From positions 1 through 19,677 of the forward strand of contig DKNM01000114.1 of the NCBI GenBank assembly GCA_002470695.1: a stretch of 19,677 nt of DNA, given 5' to 3'. The stretch is from Candidatus Neomicrothrix sp. UBA7388 (GTDB taxonomy: Bacteria > Actinomycetota > Acidimicrobiia > Acidimicrobiales > Poriferisodalaceae). Both the position numbers and the translations under genes were made by a program. Each line of letters starts with the position of its first letter. Position 1 is the first letter of the stretch. The notes below the pieces were generated by a model. The model had not been told where the DNA came from. It worked only from the letters and a program-made list of their open reading frames with translations, and made no database searches. Shown here piece by piece: positions 1 to 5,946 of the stretch.

Positions 1-161
1 TCGAATCAACTGAAGTCGCAACGACCGCTACCGCTAAGACTGTTGCGGAGGTGACGCGAGTCATAAGGTTAGAAAACAATGAAATGCTGTATGACGTCTC
101 CATGGCAGCTATGGGGCAAAGCATGCAGCACCACCTCTCGGCTACCTTGCAGCGTGTCTAA
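1..161 (+). CDS. Nitrobindin-like FABP-family haem protein, C-terminal fragment (5' end outside window)
   Basis: An open frame enters from the left edge (first full codon at position 3) and ends at TAA 159-161, giving about 52 residues. Its tail reads MAAMGQSMQHHLSATLQRV. This is the C-terminal signature of actinobacterial FABP-like/nitrobindin beta-barrel proteins (former DUF1794, THAP4-like), and the histidine in the HHLSATL stretch corresponds to the proximal haem ligand of that family. Known nitrobindins bind ferric haem and NO, and isomerise peroxynitrite to nitrate. The fragment alone shows only the last strand or strands. It lies 63 bases upstream of fdhD on the same strand and near chdC, so it may belong to a haem/redox operon. 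The family call rests on the C-terminal motif only. Confidence 0.72.
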   Translation, partial: ESTEVATTATAKTVAEVTRVIRLENNEMLYDVSMAAMGQSMQHHLSATLQRV

Positions 162-224
162 GTGAATATTGGTCGGAAAGGCGCCATGGACCAAGCACAA
201 CTGTGACGGCGATAGCCTAAGGAT

Positions 225-1022
225 GTGCGCAAAGGGCGAACCGAAAAGGTTCTAATCCAACGAATAGAAGATGGCCAAATTCAACGCGTACAAGATGAAG
301 TTGTCGTGGAAGAGCCTCTCGAAATACGCCTTGACGGCCAGTTAGTCGGTACCACTATGCGTACGCCAGGCCATGACTACGAGCTTGCTGTCGGCTTTTG
401 TGTTGGTGAGAACCTCCTAAAAGAAGCTGCGATTAGTGGAGTACGCTACTGCGGCGAAGGAGCCGCAGCAGAATTCGAATTTAATGTCGTAACAGTCGAA
501 ACCGACGGTCGAACTCCGATTCCAGTGCCTCGGCTTGGCAATATCAGTTCATCGTGTGGTCTGTGTGGATCCGTCGCTTTGTCGGAGCTTGCCTCGCAAC
601 TGGCTCCAATTCTCAAGGCAGAGGAATTCGAAATTGATCGGATAAATGCGGTAGTTGCAAATGTTGAAGGCGAACAAGAATTGTTTGCCAGAACGGGTGG
701 ACTTCACGCAGCGGCGGTTTTTGACTCTGAAGGTTGCATATCCGTGCTCCGTGAAGATATTGGCCGCCACAACGCCGTCGACAAGGTAATTGGAAACCGC
801 CGCCTTGAAGACAAGCGGTCAGCTGAGGATTTGGGCCTCTTCGTGAGTGGCCGAGCCAGTTTTGAAATGGTGCAAAAAGCGTGGGCAGGAGGCTTTGGCA
901 CTGTTGTTGCCGTTTCAGCGCCAAGCGCTCTTGCGATTCAAGTTGCTGCCGCAGCGAACATAACTCTTTATGGGTTTGCAAGAGATGGGTCAATAAACCT
1001 CTACGCCGGTCACAATGACTAA
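225..1022 (+). CDS. fdhD: Formate dehydrogenase accessory sulfurtransferase FdhD
   Basis: FdhD passes sulfur from a cysteine desulfurase to the molybdenum (or tungsten) bis-MGD cofactor of formate dehydrogenase, which is needed for formate oxidation. The 265-residue product has the family landmarks in order: VEEPLEIRLDGQ (28-39), MRTPGHDYELAVGF (45-58), the sulfur-carrying CGLCG motif (C111 and C114), a GLHAA block, REDIGRHNAVDK, and the C-terminal GRASFEMVQKAWAGG segment. The start is GTG 225. An in-frame TAG at 213-215 prevents extension, and the ATG at 223 is out of frame. AAGGA lies just upstream but unusually close to the start. No formate dehydrogenase subunit is in the window, so its target must be encoded elsewhere. 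chdC follows 21 bases later on the same strand and is probably cotranscribed. Confidence 0.95.
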   Translation: MRKGRTEKVLIQRIEDGQIQRVQDEVVVEEPLEIRLDGQLVGTTMRTPGHDYELAVGFCVGENLLKEAAISGVRYCGEGAAAEFEFNVVTVETDGRTPIPVPRLGNISSSCGLCGSVALSELASQLAPILKAEEFEIDRINAVVANVEGEQELFARTGGLHAAAVFDSEGCISVLREDIGRHNAVDKVIGNRRLEDKRSAEDLGLFVSGRASFEMVQKAWAGGFGTVVAVSAPSALAIQVAAAANITLYGFARDGSINLYAGHND

Positions 1023-1043
1023 CCGGCCTCTAAAATCAGATGT

Positions 1044-1733
1044 ATGACTCAACCGCAATATGTGTCGACCTCAATCGGCTGGGGTGTTCTCCATCTGTTT
1101 TGTAAAGTGTCCGATGCTTCAGATAAGCAACGGGTTCTGGCTGCCGTCAAAGAAACCGAGGATGCGGACCATCAGGTACTGGCCGTTGCGCTATTTGGGC
1201 ACAAAGCAGATATCGGTTTCATGGTTCTCGGACCCGATCTATGGCGGATCCGCAGTTTTCAAACCAAAATCCAACGCGCTGGTCTACTCGTGGCGGATAG
1301 CTATGTCTCAATGACGGAAACCTCGGAGTACTCGCCCGATCTTCCAGAAGAAATGAAATCGCCGCGTCTCTACCCAGAGCTCCCACCTGAGGGAAAACAT
1401 GCGTTCTGTTTCTACCCGATGTCGAAACGTCGTGAAGAACAAGGAAATTGGTACACGCTTCCCTACGAAAACCGCAGAGAACTTATGTACGAACACGGAA
1501 AATCAGGACGCAATTTTCGGGGCCGCATACTGCAGGTAGTTACAGGTTCGACGGGAGTGGATGATTTCGAATGGGGAGTCACGCTTTTCGGTAACTACCT
1601 TGACGACTTGAAAGAAGTTGTTTACACGATGCGTTATGACGAGGCATCTGCCATCTATGGCGAGTTCGGAACGTTCTACACCGGTATGGTTGACGAGCCG
1701 GAGATAGTCATTGATCAAGTAGTTAATGGATAA
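1044..1733 (+). CDS. chdC: Coproheme decarboxylase (HemQ/ChdC, chlorite dismutase family)
   Basis: ChdC performs the last step of the coproporphyrin-dependent haem pathway, converting iron-coproporphyrin III to haem b by two peroxide-dependent decarboxylations in the cytosol. The 229-residue product is of typical length. The diagnostic block is FCFYPMSKRREEQGNWY (121-137), containing the expected radical-forming tyrosine Y124, followed by RRELMYEHGKSGR with the probable proximal haem histidine H151. The 27-residue Y-to-H spacing equals the one I recall for firmicute ChdC. Later come the WGVTLF and MRYDEASAIYGEFG segments of the second ferredoxin-like repeat. Decarboxylation rather than chlorite dismutation is inferred from the YPMSKRR motif and from hemE/hemY at the other end of the window. 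The start is ATG 1044, with only a weak ribosome site. It is convergent with the minus-strand gene ending at 1737, leaving no room for a terminator. Confidence 0.93.
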   Translation: MTQPQYVSTSIGWGVLHLFCKVSDASDKQRVLAAVKETEDADHQVLAVALFGHKADIGFMVLGPDLWRIRSFQTKIQRAGLLVADSYVSMTETSEYSPDLPEEMKSPRLYPELPPEGKHAFCFYPMSKRREEQGNWYTLPYENRRELMYEHGKSGRNFRGRILQVVTGSTGVDDFEWGVTLFGNYLDDLKEVVYTMRYDEASAIYGEFGTFYTGMVDEPEIVIDQVVNG

Positions 1734-1736
1734 CTT

Positions 1737-2135
1737 TCACTCGTAAAGTTCTGGATTTTTGATCGGTACGTTAAGCCAATCAACAATTTGGCGCAGTTCG
1801 TCGTAAGCATCGAGTCGTGCTTGTTTCGTGTCTAAGTGCTCCGCCCGGTGACAGATATTTTGCATCCGCTTGAGTGTGATCCCGCCAACTTGCAGCATGC
1901 CTTCGCTACCCCCCGTTGCCCATTTAGCCAACACATATCTGGCTAGAGCGCCGACAGGTATATCCAAGCTGTCTGCTACTCCTCTCAAGGTAATCAAAGG
2001 ATCCAATAAGCCGTAGGCCCGCACTTCATCTTTGAAGTTGGCATCTGGATCCTCCGTGTTAAAGGGGCCGTCCCAACGAGAAAGAACGAGAATCGGGTCC
2101 TCTGACTCAGTAGTAGAAATCGAATCTTCACTCAT
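1737..2135 (-). CDS. Small conserved actinobacterial protein, DUF6027-like
   Basis: The 132-residue soluble protein has no signal peptide or membrane segment. After an acidic, serine-rich N-terminus it carries PILVLSRWDGPF, NFKDEVRAYGLLDPL, a helical stretch with IPVGALARYVLAKWATGGSE, and a C-terminal DELRQIVDWLNVP. I recall these blocks from actinobacterial proteins annotated DUF6027, a family with no assigned function; the middle could be a small helix-turn-helix-like fold (inference). I chose ATG 2135, which overlaps the stop of the upstream gene at 2128-2130 (ATGAGTGA), pointing to translational coupling. An in-frame GTG at 2144 would add three residues. It is the second gene of a two-gene unit with the membrane protein at 2128-2529. 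Confidence 0.6.
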   Translation of the reverse strand: MSEDSISTTESEDPILVLSRWDGPFNTEDPDANFKDEVRAYGLLDPLITLRGVADSLDIPVGALARYVLAKWATGGSEGMLQVGGITLKRMQNICHRAEHLDTKQARLDAYDELRQIVDWLNVPIKNPELYE

Positions 2136-2529
2136 TAATCGCACCGATTATTTGTTTTTCTTTACCCCAAAAACCCAGCAAAAGTCCGACTAAGGACGCA
2201 ACGAGTGCTGGAATAAAAGCGCCTTTATTTGCTGGCTCTGAGCTCCGAGCGACCAGTGCGGCGCCAGTATCAAAAAGGTCTACAGCTATTCCAACGCGAA
2301 GCATTTCTTCTAGGTCTTCGTCTGTGGCGTCGACACGCTCCGCTTGGTACAACAAATAGGCCAAAATAACGTTTCGTATGCCAAATACGCGTATTAAATA
2401 ACTAACATCGCCTCGTAATGGCCGTTCTAGTCGCCACAACCGTGCCACAGCTCCTGGGGCCAGTAACGCTAACCAACCCGACGCTGCTCGAGCGGCTATC
2501 AGGATTCTTCGACAGTTTTTTGCCTGCAT
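2128..2529 (-). CDS. Small integral membrane protein of unknown function
   Basis: The 133-residue product from ATG 2529 starts with a short basic stretch (MQAKNCRRI) and has about four hydrophobic segments: roughly 9-28, 45-62, 79-97 and 106-122. Polar loops contain RLERPLRGD and an acidic VDATDEDLEEM stretch. The layout (helix ending in LLAPG, then R-V-F-G-x-R, then V-D-L-x-D) resembles small actinobacterial membrane proteins of the DUF4267 sort. I would not assign a family firmly. The frame stays open to 2622, but the extra N-terminal residues would run through the divergent promoter and into the acyl-CoA dehydrogenase start, so the internal ATG is preferred. It is divergent from 2604-4400 and overlaps the downstream DUF6027-like gene by 8 bases. 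Confidence 0.65.
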   Translation of the reverse strand: MQAKNCRRILIAARAASGWLALLAPGAVARLWRLERPLRGDVSYLIRVFGIRNVILAYLLYQAERVDATDEDLEEMLRVGIAVDLFDTGAALVARSSEPANKGAFIPALVASLVGLLLGFWGKEKQIIGAINE

Positions 2530-2603
2530 AATTTTATTTTCCCACCACAATTTTATAATTCCTAATAGCTGAAGCCGAATAGCCTGTGTAGTAGGAGGCG
2601 AAA
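2530..2603. promoter_or_regulatory. Divergent promoter region with consensus -10 box and strong Shine-Dalgarno
   Basis: This 74-base AT-rich gap separates the membrane-protein gene (minus) from the acyl-CoA dehydrogenase operon (plus). TATAAT at 2554-2559 is a perfect plus-strand -10 hexamer, 44 bases before the ATG at 2604. There is no good -35 at the expected spacing. AGGAGG at 2593-2598 is a textbook ribosome site for the plus gene. The same AATTATAAAATT tract reads as a -10-like sequence on the minus strand, so it may serve both directions. Promoter activity is inferred from sequence alone. Confidence 0.55.
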
Positions 2604-4400
2604 ATGTCTGATTACAAAGCACCCACCGACGACATGTTGTTCGTTTTGGAACATATCGCTGATCTTTCAGATTTGGCGAAGCGCCAAGGGTATGAGCATG
2701 CTGATCTTGAAACAGTCGGGGGCGTCTTAGGTGAAGCCGCTCGATTTATGGAAGAGCAGCTAGCTCCGCTCAATCGTAAAGGCGATGAAGAGGGTGTAAC
2801 AGTCAGAAACGACCAAGTGTTCCACCCCGAGGGTTTTGCTGACGCTTACGATCGCTTTGTCGAGGCTGGCTGGAACGGCATATCCATGGACGAAGGCCAC
2901 GGTGGGGGCGGAATGCCTTGGTGTGTTGGCCTTGCGGTTCAAGAAATGATGACTGCGGCAAATATGTCCTTCAGTCTCTGTCCGTTGCTTACACAAGGTG
3001 CCATAGATGCCATAAGTCACCATGCAGATGAAACTCTTCAGGAGATTTATCTCCCCAAGATGATTAGTGGTGAGTGGTCCGGGACCATGAACTTGACGGA
3101 ACCTCAGGCAGGCTCTGACGTTGGTGCTCTTACTACGAAAGCAACCCCAGGCGAGGATGGAACATGGCGAATTTCTGGCACCAAAATCTACATAACCTAC
3201 GGTGAGCATGAACTAGCCGAAAATATTATTCACTTGGTGTTGGCGAGAACCCCAGACGCCCCCCCTGGAACCAAAGGAATCAGTCTTTTCATCGTTCCAA
3301 AATTTTTGGTCAACGATGATGGCACGCTGGGGGACCGTAACGATTTACGAGTGATTTCTAGCGAGCATAAAATTGGAATTCACGCGAGTCCTACTTGCGT
3401 TATGTCCTACGGAGACGAGGCTGGCGCTATTGGTTGGATGGTGGGTGAAGAGAATTCCGGAATGCGGGCCATGTTTACAATGATGAATAACGCCCGCTTG
3501 TCGGTTGGGCTGCAAGGTCTGTCTCTCACGGATCGTTCGTATCAACAGGCTCGTCAGTATGCGGTAGACCGGAAGCAGGGTAAAGCGATTGGTGCAGAAC
3601 TTGCGGCAGGTGAGTCTTCCCCAATTGCTGATCATGCTGATGTTCGACGGATGCTAATGACGATGCGAGCTAACGCCGAAGCGATGCGGTGCGTTATGTA
3701 TGCGAACGCCGCATCTATCGATTTTGCGAATAGTAGTGAAGATGACGCCGAGCGCAATGCCTGGGATGCCGTTACGGCGCTTCTCACGCCAATATCGAAG
3801 GGCTGGGGAACGGACCTAGGTGTCGAGATGACCTCGTTAGGTGTGCAGACGCACGGTGGAATGGGTTATGTCGAGGAAACTGGGGCTGCCCAACATTGGA
3901 GAGACGTGAGGATAGCGCCGATTTATGAGGGAACAAACGGAATTCAAGCGGCTGATCTAGTTTTCAGAAAGCTCCCGCTTGAAGGCGGACAAGTCGTTGA
4001 CAGGTTCCTTAAACAAATTGAAGACTTGGCGTCGGAGCTAGCCTCGGATGAAACGTTAAGCCCGATTGGTCACGGGTTGGATGAAGGTGCTGCTCAATTG
4101 CGTAAGTCTGCTATGTGGCTTGGAGGCCGTCTAGCGACTGAACCGAACGACGCTGCTGCAGGAGCAGCGCTTTTCATGCGTCTAGCCGGTGTTGTGATTG
4201 GTGGCTTCTACCTTGGCAAGTCGGCGCAAATTGCCAAACGAATTCTCAGTGAACCGAACCAAAGCTCGGATTTCATGAAAGACAAAATTGTTACAGCACT
4301 ATTTTACGCTGAACAGATTTTGCCTACGGTCACTGGTCTCTCGCAGGCTATTACTCGGGGCGCTGATCGTTTTTATGCGATTCCCAACGACCGGCTCTAA
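2604..4400 (+). CDS. Acyl-CoA dehydrogenase, large DmdC/FadE5-like subfamily
   Basis: The product is a 598-residue FAD-dependent acyl-CoA dehydrogenase that introduces an alpha-beta double bond into an acyl-CoA. It is longer than classical ~380-residue enzymes because of an N-terminal extension (MSDYKAPTDDM onward) and a C-terminal extra domain (about 470-598), as in DmdC (3-methylthiopropanoyl-CoA dehydrogenase) and mycobacterial FadE5. Visible core motifs are MNLTEPQAGSDVG, ISGTKIYITYGEHE, KGISLFIVPKFL, SEHKIGIHASPTCVMSY and GMGYVEETGAAQHWRDVRI. IYEGTNGIQA carries the catalytic-base glutamate, E442, near the DmdC position. Overall wording is closer to DmdC than to FadE5, which would fit DMSP-derived substrates in a marine cell, but enzymes annotated DmdC often use other acyl-CoAs. 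ATG 2604 follows AGGAGG. The stop overlaps the larE start by one base (TAATG), making this the lead gene of a six-gene operon. Confidence 0.9.
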   Translation: MSDYKAPTDDMLFVLEHIADLSDLAKRQGYEHADLETVGGVLGEAARFMEEQLAPLNRKGDEEGVTVRNDQVFHPEGFADAYDRFVEAGWNGISMDEGHGGGGMPWCVGLAVQEMMTAANMSFSLCPLLTQGAIDAISHHADETLQEIYLPKMISGEWSGTMNLTEPQAGSDVGALTTKATPGEDGTWRISGTKIYITYGEHELAENIIHLVLARTPDAPPGTKGISLFIVPKFLVNDDGTLGDRNDLRVISSEHKIGIHASPTCVMSYGDEAGAIGWMVGEENSGMRAMFTMMNNARLSVGLQGLSLTDRSYQQARQYAVDRKQGKAIGAELAAGESSPIADHADVRRMLMTMRANAEAMRCVMYANAASIDFANSSEDDAERNAWDAVTALLTPISKGWGTDLGVEMTSLGVQTHGGMGYVEETGAAQHWRDVRIAPIYEGTNGIQAADLVFRKLPLEGGQVVDRFLKQIEDLASELASDETLSPIGHGLDEGAAQLRKSAMWLGGRLATEPNDAAAGAALFMRLAGVVIGGFYLGKSAQIAKRILSEPNQSSDFMKDKIVTALFYAEQILPTVTGLSQAITRGADRFYAIPNDRL

Positions 4401-5191
4401 TGGCAGAGCTCACTGCGCTAAGAGAAAATCTTCGGGAGTTGCAACGAGTCGTTGTAGCTTTTAGCGGTGGTGTCGACTCAGGTTTCCTTGCCTGGGTGGC
4501 TAATGACACGTTAGGTCCCGATTCTGTGCAGTGCGTTACGGCAGTTTCACCGAGTCTCGCTGGCGACGAGTTACGTGATTGCGAGTCACTTGCGTCGGAG
4601 TGGGGTCTCAACTGGTTGCCTATAGAAACTTCAGAAATGCAAGATGCGGCTTATCGCGTTAATGATGCAGACCGTTGCTACCACTGCAAATCAGCGCTGA
4701 TGGATGTAGCTGTTCCCGTTGCGGAAAAGCATGAGTCGGTAATTGTTTTGGGGGTGAACACAGACGACTTGGGAGATCATCGTCCAGGCCAACGAGCCGC
4801 TGGAGAGCGGGACGCTAAATTTCCTTTGGTGGAAGCAGGTTTTGGTAAGGCGGAAATTCGTCGTTGGAGCAAAGATTTGGGACTACGAATCTGGGATAAA
4901 CCGGCGGCAGCATGTTTGGCATCCCGTATTCCATATGGAACTGAGGTATCGGTTCCTCTGCTGCGTCGTTTAGATCGCGCTGAAAGTGCACTGCGATCGC
5001 TTGGGTTTCGGCAGCTGAGGGTTCGAGACTACGGAGATACTGCTCGCATCGAGCTTGATCTAGGGGAGTTGCAAGAAGCAATTCAACACAGAGAACAGAT
5101 TATTGAGACGCTTCACTCAGTTGGCTATCGCTACATCACGCTTGATCTCGAGGGATTCCGCTCCGGTAACTTAAATCATTCTGTCCAATGA
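4400..5191 (+). CDS. larE: LarE-family PP-loop sulfurtransferase (nickel-pincer cofactor synthesis)
   Basis: LarE activates the pyridinium dicarboxylate mononucleotide by adenylation and inserts sulfur to make the nickel-pincer nucleotide used by lactate racemase and related LarA enzymes. The 263-residue product shows the PP-loop VVAFSGGVDSGFLAW (18-32), then DADRCYHCKSALMD (89-102), GVNTDDLGDHRPGQRAA, and KPAAACLASRIPYGTEV. C172 in the last motif matches the sulfur-donating cysteine (C176) of Lactiplantibacillus LarE. C93 and C96 form a CxxC, giving three cysteines as in cluster-dependent LarE/TtuA-type enzymes. larA, larB and larC are absent from the window. The gene overlaps the acyl-CoA dehydrogenase stop by 1 base and the next gene by 4 (ATGA), so it is translationally coupled in both directions. 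Related PP-loop enzymes (NAD synthase, TtuA) fit less well because of the AAACLASRIPYG block. Confidence 0.88.
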   Translation: MAELTALRENLRELQRVVVAFSGGVDSGFLAWVANDTLGPDSVQCVTAVSPSLAGDELRDCESLASEWGLNWLPIETSEMQDAAYRVNDADRCYHCKSALMDVAVPVAEKHESVIVLGVNTDDLGDHRPGQRAAGERDAKFPLVEAGFGKAEIRRWSKDLGLRIWDKPAAACLASRIPYGTEVSVPLLRRLDRAESALRSLGFRQLRVRDYGDTARIELDLGELQEAIQHREQIIETLHSVGYRYITLDLEGFRSGNLNHSVQ

Positions 5192-5640
5192 ACCAGATGC
5201 AAGAAATAGGGCTAGAGCTTGCGGGCGAATTAGAAAAAGCGCTTCCTTTATGGGTTGAGACTCAGACGAAAAAGATCTACGAAGCCTGGTCAGGTGAATG
5301 GAGCGATTCAATTGCGGCAGAGGCCCGCAAGGCTGGTGAACAGTGCTGCGAACAACTTCTGCCCCTAATACGAAACCTTTTTGAGTCCGACTTTGCAAAC
5401 CAGCAAACTACCCCGCTAGCAATTCTGCGTCGAGCCGCCGAGTTCCCTACACAAGTGCTGAAGAGTCGGGGAGTTGGACCGGTAGTGCGCGACGAATTTG
5501 CTGAAAGTAATTTTCCGAATGATGTCTACGATCTTACGCCAACGGCATTTCTAGATTTTGGACCTAAAGCTCACGATCTAGGCATAGCTTGGGGAGCGGC
5601 TAAAGCATTCATGCACCTGCAACAACGCAACGGAGGTTAA
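5188..5640 (+). CDS. Conserved hypothetical protein in larE-glnD operon
   Basis: I do not recognise this 150-residue family. The protein is soluble with no signal peptide or membrane span. The N-terminal half looks helical and amphipathic (IGLELAGELEKALPLWVETQ, then EARKAGEQCCEQLLPLI), with an adjacent cysteine pair in EQCCEQ. The C-terminal half has PTQVLKSRGVGPVVRDEFAE, then NDVYDLTPTAFLDFGPKAHD and a final helix GIAWGAAKAFMHLQQ. Its ATG overlaps the larE stop (ATGA), and it ends three bases before the receiver-like gene, with GGAGG near its 3' end serving that next start. Tight coupling argues for a real gene. Its role is unknown. Confidence 0.72.
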   Translation: MNQMQEIGLELAGELEKALPLWVETQTKKIYEAWSGEWSDSIAAEARKAGEQCCEQLLPLIRNLFESDFANQQTTPLAILRRAAEFPTQVLKSRGVGPVVRDEFAESNFPNDVYDLTPTAFLDFGPKAHDLGIAWGAAKAFMHLQQRNGG

Positions 5641-5643
5641 GAA

Positions 5644-5946
5644 ATGAAAAAAAGAGTCGCTGCGTTCGTTGCAAACCTTCTTGACAGAAGTCGATTTGAT
5701 GAGCGCGTTGCAATAGTTCACTCTCTCGATGATCTTCAGTCGCTAGAAGTGGACTTGCTCTTTTTGGACCTCTCGCAGTCACAAGTTTTGGACAATATTC
5801 CGAGTGGACCACGCGTAATCGGATTCGCGCCGCACGTTGAAACTGAATTACTGGAATCAGCAATTGCTGCTGGCTGCGACGAAGCTCTCCCTCGGTCGCT
5901 TTTCTTTAAACGCTTGCCTGACATTTTGAGAACTTGTGATGACTAA
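5644..5946 (+). CDS. Short receiver-like (pseudo-response-regulator) protein
   Basis: The 100-residue protein has a CheY-like alternation: VAAFVANLLDR, HSLDDLQSLEVDLLFLDLSQ, GPRVIGFAPHVETELLESAI, and a final AAGCDEALPRSLFFKRLPDIL resembling receiver beta4-alpha4-beta5. D42 in LLFLDLS sits where the phospho-acceptor aspartate would be. The acidic pair expected at the end of beta1 is missing, and the conserved beta5 lysine appears to be R84, so phosphorylation is doubtful. There is no output domain. GGAGG within the end of the previous gene is a good ribosome site. The stop overlaps the glnD ATG region by 8 bases, implying coupling to glnD. The receiver assignment is from fold-level pattern only; it may be a protein-interaction module for a neighbour. 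Confidence 0.68.
   Translation: MKKRVAAFVANLLDRSRFDERVAIVHSLDDLQSLEVDLLFLDLSQSQVLDNIPSGPRVIGFAPHVETELLESAIAAGCDEALPRSLFFKRLPDILRTCDD

Noticed and set aside
162..224. Possible regulatory element between the nitrobindin-like gene and fdhD
   Set aside because: Only a short GGCGCC palindrome and no convincing promoter, terminator or riboswitch fold is visible in these 63 bases.
2530..2622. N-terminal extension of the small membrane protein to 2622
   Set aside because: It would run through the divergent promoter, the AGGAGG site and the acyl-CoA dehydrogenase start; ATG 2529 gives a normal membrane-protein N-terminus.
4151..4169. 7+7 bp inverted repeat with 5-base loop in the acyl-CoA dehydrogenase gene
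   Set aside because: It comes from GCT/GCA/GCG alanine codons in an Ala-rich stretch; low-complexity coding explains it.
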